Assembly (NCBI GenBank): GCA_964349045.1
Contig: CAYGFI010000096.1
Span: 1-19,085, forward strand
DNA length: 19,085 nucleotides
DNA from: JACJXF01 sp964349045
Lineage (GTDB): Bacteria > Bacteroidota > Bacteroidia > Bacteroidales > GCA-2748055
Direction of reading: 5' to 3'
The position numbers were made by a program, and so were the translations under genes. A model generated the notes under the pieces. The model made no database searches. It was not told where the DNA came from and was given only the letters and a program-made list of their open reading frames with translations. Position 1 is the stretch's first letter; every line of letters begins with the position of its first letter. Below are positions 1 through 8,173 of the stretch, piece after piece.

Positions 1-18
1 GTATATCAGTTTACTTGA

Positions 19-3000
19 TTAAAATGTTACATTAAGACCAAGAGAAATTGTTTTTTGCAGAGGATAAAGTGTACCGCTTCCGGAATAACCACCAGTTACT
101 TCAGGATCGAATACAGTTATTAGTTTGGTGAATGTAAGCAGGTTTTCGCCGGCTGCATATACCCTTAAATTGCTTATTTTTACCTTTTGAGTCAGTTTTT
201 CCGGAAGTGTATAACCAAATTGTAATGATTTCAGGCGCAGATATGCTCCGTTTTGAAGGTAACGGGTTTGTGTCTGGTGGTTCTTGTCCTCCCAGTTTTC
301 AAAATAAGGACGGGGCCAATAGGCGTCAGTATTTTCCTCTGTCCAGTAATCCATATGTTCCTGAAGACCAATGTTCCACCATTTATTTCCGACAATACCC
401 CAGAACAGGGACCCGTTTAAGGCAAGGTCCCGCTTTGCTACTCCCTGCCAGAGCATGTTATAATCAAATCCCTTCCATGAGGAACTAAACATGGCGCTGA
501 AAGTGTACCTTGGTGTTGAGTTACCTATGATCGACTTGTCACCCGGATCGTCAACGGTATTTTTCCCCACATCAATTTTTTTATCGCCATTAATATCTTT
601 ATAATAAACATCTCCGGCCCTCCATAATTCAGGAGATAAATAAGACTGATCATGGGATGGATCCTGCGCCTGTGCATCTGATTCAAATAAGCCAACGGTT
701 GTGTATCCCCAGATATCTCCCATTTGTGCCCCTTCATAGTATGCACTGCTAAGCAATTTTTCCGGGTTATAGAAACTGGTTATAGTTGAAGTATAGTCGG
801 CTACCAAAAATTTAGTTGAATAAGAAAAATCCTGAATCCGGTCTCTCCATTCCATAACAAATTCAAATCCGTTAGTCTTCATGGAAGCATTATTCGATTT
901 TGGCACCTCAACTCCCAAAACAATAGGATATTGTTCGATATCACCAAGCATATCCAGGGTATTACGAATAAAATAGTCGAATGAAAAATTAAGCCTGTTA
1001 TTTAAAAAACCTGCATCTATACCCATATTGGAAGTTCTAACTTTTTCCCAGGTTATTCCTGGACTGATTAAGTCTGCCATTTTCACATAACTCGGACGTT
1101 CATCCCCCAGAATATAGGCAAGATTCTGATAATTTTTCAGGCGTTCCACATAGAGATAATTAGACACATTCTGATTTCCCAGTGAGCCATATGATGCCCT
1201 TATTTTAAATAAATTAACTACGCTTTTTAAAGGATCCCAGAAATCCTCTTTTGAAATGATATAGGCAGCAGAGCCGGAAGGAAACACGCCCCAGCGATAG
1301 TTCCTGGGGAACTTTGAAGAACCATCATAACGTGCTGAAAATTCAAACAGATATTTTTCAAGAATGCTATAATTCAAACGACCAAAGATACTTCTTGTTG
1401 AGAAATGGCCCATATCACCAAGTATCTCCTGCCTTCCGGTTGCAGTCCGGAGGGAGGGAATATCATCGGTTACGAGGTCATACTTCTTTGCGTAAAACTG
1501 ATTGGTTTTGCTTAGTTCCTGTTCAAAGCCTGCCAAGATTGTAAAATTATGATTCCCAAAGGTTTTATTAAAAGTAGAATATACATTTGGTGAATTATAG
1601 GTGCTTTGGGCGGAAGCCATTGTAAAACTATTTGTCCCCGGTGGGAGTAACATACGGTCACTATATGCATCCGTCCCATATACTTTTGCATCATGATTTG
1701 TATAGCCGGAAGGATTCATTTTCCAACGATAATTCGCATAAATGATCCAGCCCTTAATGGGTTCAATTTCAACTCCCGGTACAATGGAATATTCATTTTG
1801 ATTTTCATTATACCTGCCTCCCTGTTCAAGCCATATCTGAACAGCTTCACCAGCTAAATTGCCATCCGGGTAATAGGGTCCATTAGTTGGCCATTGACGT
1901 GAAAGATTATAGTAAAAATTGCCTTTGTTATAACTGGGACGGCTAATATTGGTCCGGCCAAATTTGCTTGAAAAATTAAACCTCAACCAATTATTTACTT
2001 TGGTATTTACCTTGGCATTAATGGTGTTTCGGGTATGATCATCCTCACCATATCTAAGCAATCCTTCCTGGTCGAATGTTGAACCTGAAATATAGAATTG
2101 AGTTTTTTCATTTCCCCCGCTTATACTGATACTATGCGTATTATTCGGAACCCATTCTTTATAGGATTCCTTGTACCAGTCGGTATTAGCCCAGGCTCCA
2201 TTATAACTCAACCACCATTGTGGGTTCAATGGGTAGGGTATTGTCCAGTAATCAATCTCACCTGCCTGATACTTTTCCATGTATTCAATGATTATGGGTG
2301 CAAACTGAGGAAGGATATTAGAATTTGCACTGGCATCATTGAAATATTTAGCAAAATCCAATGAGTTTAAAGAATGAGGGACAATGGTTGGTGCAGCGAA
2401 GGAATAATTGTTCGAATAACTTACCTTTATACCATCAGTTCTACCCTTTTTTGTTGTAACCAGTATTACTCCAAAAGCCGCGCGCGCACCATAAATTGCA
2501 GATGCCGCAGCATCTTTCAATACGGAAATGCTTTCGATATCGTTAGGATTTATTTTGTAAATATCCTGTTCCATCCCATCAACCAATACATAGGGTGAGC
2601 CACCCTCACTGTTTATTGATCCAAAACCACGGATATTCATATTCATTTTACCGCCCACTTCACCGCCATCAAGTCCTACACTGATATTCAGGTTTGGAGC
2701 CAGACCCTGGAGGGCCTGGGTGACATTTGTAACGGGGCGATTTTCAAGCTGTTTGGAAGAAACAACATCAACTGCACCTGAAAGATTGATCTTTTTTTGA
2801 GTTCCATAACCAATAACCACGACCTCATCAAGACTTTTTGTATCCAATATCATTTGAACATTGATCACGGTTTGCCCGTTTACAGGAATCTCCTGGCTTA
2901 CATAACCAATGTAGGAAAACACAAGGATTGCATCCGCAGCGCTGATCTCCAAAGAGTATTCCCCCTGTAGATCAGTTATGATGCCATTCAGGGTGCCTTT

Positions 3001-3207
3001 AACAAGGATGTTTACTCCCGGAAGGGGTAATCCTTCTTCTGCTGATGTGACGGTTCCTTTAACAATAAACTTCTGAAACGATTCAGCAGAAAATTCTGCT
3101 GCTGAAAGTGACAGGATGCTTGTCATACATATAAGGAATGACGAAGCTATAAGCAGTCTGATTCCAGATAAAAGATGACTAAATAGTAGCTTTAGTTTTT
3201 TGGTCAT
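19..3207 (-). CDS. SusC/RagA-family TonB-linked outer membrane transporter
   Basis: This 1062-residue protein is an outer membrane TonB-dependent transporter of the SusC/RagA class, which imports oligosaccharides or other large ligands with a SusD lipoprotein as lid. A hydrophobic signal peptide covers about residues 1-37. A carboxypeptidase-regulatory-like domain follows at about 47-120 (KGTVTSAEEGLPLPGVNILV, then ITDLQGEYSL). A TonB-box-like stretch, DEVVVIGYGTQKK, lies at 127-139. The plug domain contains the family signature DIESISVLKDAAASAIYGAR, and the C-terminus ends in an aromatic beta-strand (LGLNVTF). Length is normal for the family. It is the last visible gene of the fucI operon, 115 nt after the acylase gene, so an internal promoter is possible. 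The partner susD is not in the window and would be expected left of base 1. The substrate is inferred only from the neighbouring fucose genes. Confidence 0.95.
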   Translation of the reverse strand: MTKKLKLLFSHLLSGIRLLIASSFLICMTSILSLSAAEFSAESFQKFIVKGTVTSAEEGLPLPGVNILVKGTLNGIITDLQGEYSLEISAADAILVFSYIGYVSQEIPVNGQTVINVQMILDTKSLDEVVVIGYGTQKKINLSGAVDVVSSKQLENRPVTNVTQALQGLAPNLNISVGLDGGEVGGKMNMNIRGFGSINSEGGSPYVLVDGMEQDIYKINPNDIESISVLKDAAASAIYGARAAFGVILVTTKKGRTDGIKVSYSNNYSFAAPTIVPHSLNSLDFAKYFNDASANSNILPQFAPIIIEYMEKYQAGEIDYWTIPYPLNPQWWLSYNGAWANTDWYKESYKEWVPNNTHSISISGGNEKTQFYISGSTFDQEGLLRYGEDDHTRNTINAKVNTKVNNWLRFNFSSKFGRTNISRPSYNKGNFYYNLSRQWPTNGPYYPDGNLAGEAVQIWLEQGGRYNENQNEYSIVPGVEIEPIKGWIIYANYRWKMNPSGYTNHDAKVYGTDAYSDRMLLPPGTNSFTMASAQSTYNSPNVYSTFNKTFGNHNFTILAGFEQELSKTNQFYAKKYDLVTDDIPSLRTATGRQEILGDMGHFSTRSIFGRLNYSILEKYLFEFSARYDGSSKFPRNYRWGVFPSGSAAYIISKEDFWDPLKSVVNLFKIRASYGSLGNQNVSNYLYVERLKNYQNLAYILGDERPSYVKMADLISPGITWEKVRTSNMGIDAGFLNNRLNFSFDYFIRNTLDMLGDIEQYPIVLGVEVPKSNNASMKTNGFEFVMEWRDRIQDFSYSTKFLVADYTSTITSFYNPEKLLSSAYYEGAQMGDIWGYTTVGLFESDAQAQDPSHDQSYLSPELWRAGDVYYKDINGDKKIDVGKNTVDDPGDKSIIGNSTPRYTFSAMFSSSWKGFDYNMLWQGVAKRDLALNGSLFWGIVGNKWWNIGLQEHMDYWTEENTDAYWPRPYFENWEDKNHQTQTRYLQNGAYLRLKSLQFGYTLPEKLTQKVKISNLRVYAAGENLLTFTKLITVFDPEVTGGYSGSGTLYPLQKTISLGLNVTF

Positions 3208-3322
3208 AACATTAATAATTAATTATTTTTTCAGAATAGCCATGTAGATAGGTTTTTAATAAAAGAATGGTGTCATTTTAATTAATTTTCAGAACATTAC
3301 TTCACAAATTGTAAACCCTTAG

Positions 3323-5416
3323 TTAAAACCCCTCAATTACAAGAACTTCTCTTTCTTCCAGATTCTTTTGTATGTCGGCTTTTTCTAACAAAGCCGGACG
3401 TAATTTCTTTTCAGACATCATCTGAAGCTGATCACCAATGTGTTTACTGCCCGGCTGCGTTGCATTTCCATAACCCAGGCTGAGCATCGCCTTTACCTTG
3501 TCTCCAAATTCAGTAATGGCAATAAAGGTTTCGCCTGCTACTGCATATTTTTTATTATCTTTGTCATCTGCAAAATAAACTGTCCTGAAGATGCCATAAT
3601 CACCCGCGCCACCATTAGCGGGGAAATCAATTCCATTAAGGCGAAACCTGTGTACATCTCCCCATGTAACATCAGATGAGCCGTATTTTTTCTGAACTTC
3701 ACCAAAGGACTTAACCAGCAACTCAACAGCCTGTTTTTTATCTTTTAAACCATCAGGTGTTGTTACGGGTTCTTTTGCATTCCAGGGGATGGCAAACATA
3801 TTACTTCTGACCTTATCCCACCAGCTTGCAAATAATACAGCTCCATGGCTGTTAGCATCCGTTGTTTTATCCCAGGCTTTAAGTATTGCAGCAGCCTTAA
3901 GTGCAGTTGTATCGGAATAAGCATCCACGGCTTCCAGTAAATCGTCAAGGAACCTGTCAGCGGCTTCCATGCCGGTATTATGCTTGTAGTTAATGAGTTG
4001 TTCAAAAGAAATGGAAGGATTATCTTTTATCAGGTTAACGGCACGCTGGGGTCGCAATGGCATACCCTGTGAAGAAAAATAAGCCGGAAAATCTTTTGGA
4101 TCGAGCACAGCCGGAAATGTGCAGGTCCACGGAGGATCGTTACAGTTCTGGACAAAACCGGAAGAAGGATTTAATACTTTTGGTAAGTCCTCATAAGGGT
4201 GTGTTTTTTGCCAGATATATTTTGATTTTGTTCCGTCAATTGTCCCTTTCCAGAAATAAAAATCCCCTTCTTCTCTAACAGGGATATTTCCATTGAACAG
4301 GTAAAAAATAATCCCATCCCGGTCAGCATAGATCACATTAAACATCGGGTTTTGAAGGATTTTGCATGCTTCTTCAAATTCGGCAAAGTTTTTCGCTTTT
4401 GCCATTTTATGATATTGTTCGAAAATTCTCACATTGTCAAGTCCGGCAATTCTTACGGCGTATGCTTTATTATCCTTTTGCCCTATAACCGGGCCGTGTT
4501 TCGAATATTTGAATTCAAATTTTTGCGCAAGCAGGGAACCATCATTTTGTCGCACATTTATTTGTACCGGTTTCGTTTCAAACGGTATGGTTTTACCATC
4601 CAAAAGATAGCCATCATTCTTCAGAGTAAGTTCATAACGGTCTGAAGCATCAATAGGATTTACTGTATGAGCCCAACCCAGGTTATCATTAAAAGCCATA
4701 GTAAGTGTAGGAATACCAATGAGAGAAACGCCATAGGCATTAAATTCATTTGTGCACAGGTGCGCTTCAAACCATAGAAAAAAATCCGACCAGGGAAGAT
4801 GCGGGTTAATCAAAAGCATGGCATTTTTTGATGCGGATTTTGAGGGAGCAATCGCTATTGCATTTGATCCGGGATCTGATGTCTTTTTCGCGATATAAAC
4901 ATCTTCTGCTGCCAGGAATTCCAGACAGGTGATCCTTAAAGTATGAGCAATCACATCATCAACAGTCACGGGCAAAACCTGTACGGCAGTTTTATCGATT
5001 CTTTCGGGACAGGCATTTGCATAATCATTAATTCCTTTAACAAAAGCATCCAGGTAAGATTTATATTCAGGCTCATTTTCCCCGTAAACTTTTTTTGCTT
5101 TTGCAGGAATATCATACAGGTGGATCAGCTTATCGGAATTCAGAAATTCAATTCCCCAGTATTCTGCCGCCCGACCCCTTCCCTGGGCATATAGTTTTAA
5201 AATCAGATCGGCGTGATTATGCATTTGCGCCCAGCCGAATGCATAATACATTTCGTGGTTATTCTTAGCAAATATATGAGGTACCCCAAACGTGTCCCAG
5301 AATATTTCGGTTTCTTTGTTCTGTCCATCCAACCCACAGCCGGAAAAGGAAATCAGGAGAATGAAAGCCAATATTTTGTTTAAAGTAATTTGCAGAATTC
5401 GGCTCATCATAATCAT
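3323..5416 (-). CDS. penicillin acylase family Ntn-hydrolase (lipoprotein)
   Basis: This 697-residue protein belongs to the penicillin/acyl-homoserine-lactone/aculeacin acylase family, which hydrolyses amide bonds after self-cleavage into alpha and beta chains. The N-terminus is hydrophobic and ends in FSGC (Cys27), so it is probably an envelope lipoprotein. The alpha-chain signature is clear: IFWDTFGVPHIFAKN at about 38-52 and AFGWAQMHNHADLI at about 59-72. The expected autocleavage site is Gly183-Ser184 in DPGSNAIAIAP, making Ser184 the new N-terminal nucleophile. It is followed by the usual NPHLPW beta-chain segment. It starts 12 nt after the fucP-like gene and is clearly in the same operon, which is unusual company for an acylase. 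Possible substrates are N-acylated sugars or peptides, or acyl-homoserine lactones. The sequence does not decide between them. MIMM offers alternative starts at residues 3 and 4. Confidence 0.9.
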   Translation of the reverse strand: MIMMSRILQITLNKILAFILLISFSGCGLDGQNKETEIFWDTFGVPHIFAKNNHEMYYAFGWAQMHNHADLILKLYAQGRGRAAEYWGIEFLNSDKLIHLYDIPAKAKKVYGENEPEYKSYLDAFVKGINDYANACPERIDKTAVQVLPVTVDDVIAHTLRITCLEFLAAEDVYIAKKTSDPGSNAIAIAPSKSASKNAMLLINPHLPWSDFFLWFEAHLCTNEFNAYGVSLIGIPTLTMAFNDNLGWAHTVNPIDASDRYELTLKNDGYLLDGKTIPFETKPVQINVRQNDGSLLAQKFEFKYSKHGPVIGQKDNKAYAVRIAGLDNVRIFEQYHKMAKAKNFAEFEEACKILQNPMFNVIYADRDGIIFYLFNGNIPVREEGDFYFWKGTIDGTKSKYIWQKTHPYEDLPKVLNPSSGFVQNCNDPPWTCTFPAVLDPKDFPAYFSSQGMPLRPQRAVNLIKDNPSISFEQLINYKHNTGMEAADRFLDDLLEAVDAYSDTTALKAAAILKAWDKTTDANSHGAVLFASWWDKVRSNMFAIPWNAKEPVTTPDGLKDKKQAVELLVKSFGEVQKKYGSSDVTWGDVHRFRLNGIDFPANGGAGDYGIFRTVYFADDKDNKKYAVAGETFIAITEFGDKVKAMLSLGYGNATQPGSKHIGDQLQMMSEKKLRPALLEKADIQKNLEEREVLVIEGF

Positions 5417-5428
5417 TACTATTTGTGG

Positions 5429-6859
5429 TTAGATTGTCGGCAAAGATTTTTTACGGGAAACGATCCCACTATAATATGCAATTATCATAAACGCAATTGC
5501 GGGTACCCAGTAAGCAATTTTTATGTCACCAGACTGATCAGAAACAATTCCCTGAATCTGGGTCAGAAAGGCTGCACCTGCAATTGCCATTACCATTCCG
5601 GCGCCACCAATTTTGGTGTCTTCTTCCAGACCTGAAATGCCTAATCCGTAGATTGTCGGGAACATAAGCGACATACAACCTGATATACCAATGAGAGCAT
5701 AAATACCAAACCGGCCTTGTCCGTATATAGCTATCAAACAGCATATTACAGCAAGTATTGCCAGGGCGGTCAGTAAATTCCGGGGTTTAATCAGGTTCAT
5801 CAGTCCCGTGCAGATGAAGCGGGATAAAACAAAAAGGATCAGTGAAATAATGTAGTATGTTGCACCGGCCTGTTCGGCAGTGCGGGGCAATAATGATACA
5901 AGTCCTAACCATTCACAAACATTATAGAAACCGGCTGCAAGAGGTTCAACATTTCTAAGTTTCGCGATAATTTCGGCAGTTGTAGCATTTCCTCCTAGTT
6001 GCGACAGTATATTATCCAGCTGCAACTGTTGAATGGCATACCGGATAATAAATGACCATACTGCAATCTGTGCTCCAACATAGAAAAACTGGGCAACAAC
6101 GCCCCATACGTAGTTTTTATTTTTTTTCAACCTTTGGAATGCAGCTTTTAAGTCCATATTCTTATCATCTTCTTTTAACTTTGGCATTTTCGTAAATAAT
6201 ATTGCCAATAAGAGAAATACCATTACCAATCCTATAGCCACATATGTCATTGTCACGGCATTTAACTCTGCTCCCTGAATTTCAATAAGTTTATCTTCAG
6301 GAAGAGCGCTCCTTTCTGAAGAATTCAAAATGTTTAATTGCGAAAGAATAAATACCTGGCTGATAATAACCCCGGTAATTGCTCCAAAAGGATTGAATGA
6401 CTGGGCAAAATTAAGTCGTTGAGTGGCTGTTTCTTCAGGACCAATAACACACACATATGAATTGGCTGATGTCTCCAGAATTGAAAGTCCCGCGAATAGT
6501 ATAATTATGGCAAAGAGAAACATAAAAAAGCTGACATTAATGTTAACTCCGGAAAACAGCATCGCCGGATAGAACATGAATGCTCCCATGGCATACATTC
6601 CCAAACCGAGCATGACTCCTGACTTATAGGTGTATTTTTTAATGAAAAGGGCGCCAGGTAAAGCAAAACATCCATATCCAAACAAGTAACACGCAACCTG
6701 TATCCATGCTGTTTTTGAGTCGGAAAGGCTCATTATTCTTTTAAATGCGGATAGCATGGTATCAGTCAGGTTATTTGGCACTGCCCATGCAAAAAACAAA
6801 GTTGAAAGCAGAATAAATGGCAGAACTATTCCTTTTGGGATGATGCGGACCTTTTCCAT
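5429..6859 (-). CDS. fucP: MFS sugar permease, L-fucose:H+ symporter (FucP) type
   Basis: This is a 476-residue inner membrane transporter of the FHS (fucose-galactose-glucose:H+ symporter) branch of the major facilitator superfamily, with about twelve hydrophobic segments. Family matches include LFFAWAVPNNLTDTML in TM1, LFGYGCFALPGALFIKK, GLSILETSANSYVCVIGPEE and RLNFAQSFNPFGAITG. Asp33 in TM1 and Glu129 in TM4 align with the Asp46 and Glu135 that bind proton and sugar in E. coli FucP, so it should be active. AQFFYVGAQIAVWSFIIRY is the typical TM7 region. Compared with E. coli FucP (438 residues) it carries an insertion of roughly 40 residues (about residues 270-330) between TM7 and TM8. The gene lies 17 nt after the lipoprotein gene and 12 nt before the acylase gene. 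L-fucose is the best substrate guess because fucI is in the same operon, but related FHS members carry glucose, galactose or N-acetylglucosamine. Confidence 0.82.
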   Translation of the reverse strand: MEKVRIIPKGIVLPFILLSTLFFAWAVPNNLTDTMLSAFKRIMSLSDSKTAWIQVACYLFGYGCFALPGALFIKKYTYKSGVMLGLGMYAMGAFMFYPAMLFSGVNINVSFFMFLFAIIILFAGLSILETSANSYVCVIGPEETATQRLNFAQSFNPFGAITGVIISQVFILSQLNILNSSERSALPEDKLIEIQGAELNAVTMTYVAIGLVMVFLLLAILFTKMPKLKEDDKNMDLKAAFQRLKKNKNYVWGVVAQFFYVGAQIAVWSFIIRYAIQQLQLDNILSQLGGNATTAEIIAKLRNVEPLAAGFYNVCEWLGLVSLLPRTAEQAGATYYIISLILFVLSRFICTGLMNLIKPRNLLTALAILAVICCLIAIYGQGRFGIYALIGISGCMSLMFPTIYGLGISGLEEDTKIGGAGMVMAIAGAAFLTQIQGIVSDQSGDIKIAYWVPAIAFMIIAYYSGIVSRKKSLPTI

Positions 6860-6876
6860 TCTTTGTCAGGATAATT

Positions 6877-8151
6877 TTAGTTTTCTTTTTTAAATGCATT
6901 TTTTATATCTGAAACAGACAAATTAAAAAGTTTCAGTATAATGTCGTTTAATTTGGATTCATCGCCGGTTATATGAAAAATTCGCTGAATATGTGTAATT
7001 TTTTCACCTGCTGAGAGCAAGGCAGCAGGTGAGGAACTCTCAATTTCATAAAAGGGGCCCATTATGGATCCATCTTCAACCGGTCCGTCATTATAGGAAT
7101 TTACAACATCACCGTTTAACGGATCACTCTGGGGTCCCCATTTCGAATTTACATAAACAGATGGTTTTTCAGGCGGGGAGTACCATAGAATGGTCAGGGT
7201 GTGGGAATCAGGATCATAGCTTCCGCAATAAGGCAGAGCCCGTTTCGGAGATATTCCGATTTTGCTACGGAATTTCCCGTCGGTTTTGAAAAACAGGATT
7301 CCATCAGATACTATCAGCCTGTCAAAAGGAACCTTTCCAAAATAATCATCTGTCACAATCTTTCCCAACCCGGTTTCACTCCCCTTTTTAAAAGGGATGA
7401 AAACAACTCCATTAGCTGAAGGATTAAACATAGCCAGCATCCAGACAGATAAGGCGCCTGATTTGTCAGTCCAGGCAGATTGTCCCTTATTGATCAACGT
7501 GTTTTCTGATTCATATGCTACAAAAGATATTGAATCATCCATCTTTAGATTAAGGACGTTTTCAGTTTTTTCCCGGTTCAGGATTTTCACATTTCGCTCT
7601 ATTCCAATCTTCATCTCTGTTCCTGATGCATTTGTCAGCCTGAAATCTTTCCGAAATCTTACACTTTCTGTAGTTTGGGCCACAATATCAAATGCTTCGG
7701 TGTCAATTTCCTTAGGAACTACCCAATTCGGAAAAACCTGTTCTGCATCTTTTTTAAAATAAACTGAAAAAGGTCCGCCTTCGGGTCCCAGCCAAAGACG
7801 TTCTTCTCCTCCGTAAGGATTAAACTGACTGCTCTGTTTACCGGATTCTATAAAAGAATAATTAATCCAGCCGAAACTTGCTCCTTCATTCCCGTTGGTC
7901 GTGCTGGTCATTACACGGCCCTGGTAACCTGGTACGAGTAAAACTTTTGCATTTGATCCGGGGTCTTTTATTTCGATGATATTTACCTTGTTTTTGGTAA
8001 AGAACTCTACATCGAAGCCATAGGTTCCTTTAATGGTACTAATTTTCATTTGATTGGAATTTTTGTCCCCGGATGAGGTACACGCCGTTAATAAAAGAAG
8101 TGAAGGGAGAACTATTAATTTACTGATATTTTTCAATTGTGATCTTATCAT
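6877..8151 (-). CDS. DUF6786-like lipoprotein of the sugar operon
   Basis: A 424-residue predicted lipoprotein. The start at 8151 is chosen because it puts a clean lipobox, LLTAC (Cys24), after a basic/hydrophobic leader. The longer ORF from 8253 would overlap fucI by about 80 nt and bury the signal. The mature protein looks all-beta, with the conspicuous motif NPYGGEERLWLGPEGG at about 111-126, plus SYNDGP and MGPFYEIESSSPAAL near the C-terminus. I recognise this as resembling DUF6786, a Bacteroidota family without a settled function. The glycine/aromatic-rich, beta-sandwich-like pattern recalls aldose-1-epimerase-type folds, so a sugar-binding or mutarotase-like role in the periplasm is possible, but that is inference. 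It sits 22 nt after fucI and 17 nt before fucP. Family recognition is from memory and the fold guess is weak. Confidence 0.75.
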   Translation of the reverse strand: MIRSQLKNISKLIVLPSLLLLTACTSSGDKNSNQMKISTIKGTYGFDVEFFTKNKVNIIEIKDPGSNAKVLLVPGYQGRVMTSTTNGNEGASFGWINYSFIESGKQSSQFNPYGGEERLWLGPEGGPFSVYFKKDAEQVFPNWVVPKEIDTEAFDIVAQTTESVRFRKDFRLTNASGTEMKIGIERNVKILNREKTENVLNLKMDDSISFVAYESENTLINKGQSAWTDKSGALSVWMLAMFNPSANGVVFIPFKKGSETGLGKIVTDDYFGKVPFDRLIVSDGILFFKTDGKFRSKIGISPKRALPYCGSYDPDSHTLTILWYSPPEKPSVYVNSKWGPQSDPLNGDVVNSYNDGPVEDGSIMGPFYEIESSSPAALLSAGEKITHIQRIFHITGDESKLNDIILKLFNLSVSDIKNAFKKEN

Positions 8152-8173
8152 CTCTGTCAGAAATTTGAAATGA

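Noticed and set aside
3217..3294. Direct repeat AATTAATT..CAGAA (3217-3236 and 3280-3294) upstream of susC
   Set aside because: It is mostly AT-rich low-complexity sequence with differing spacing. It is not convincing as a regulatory repeat.
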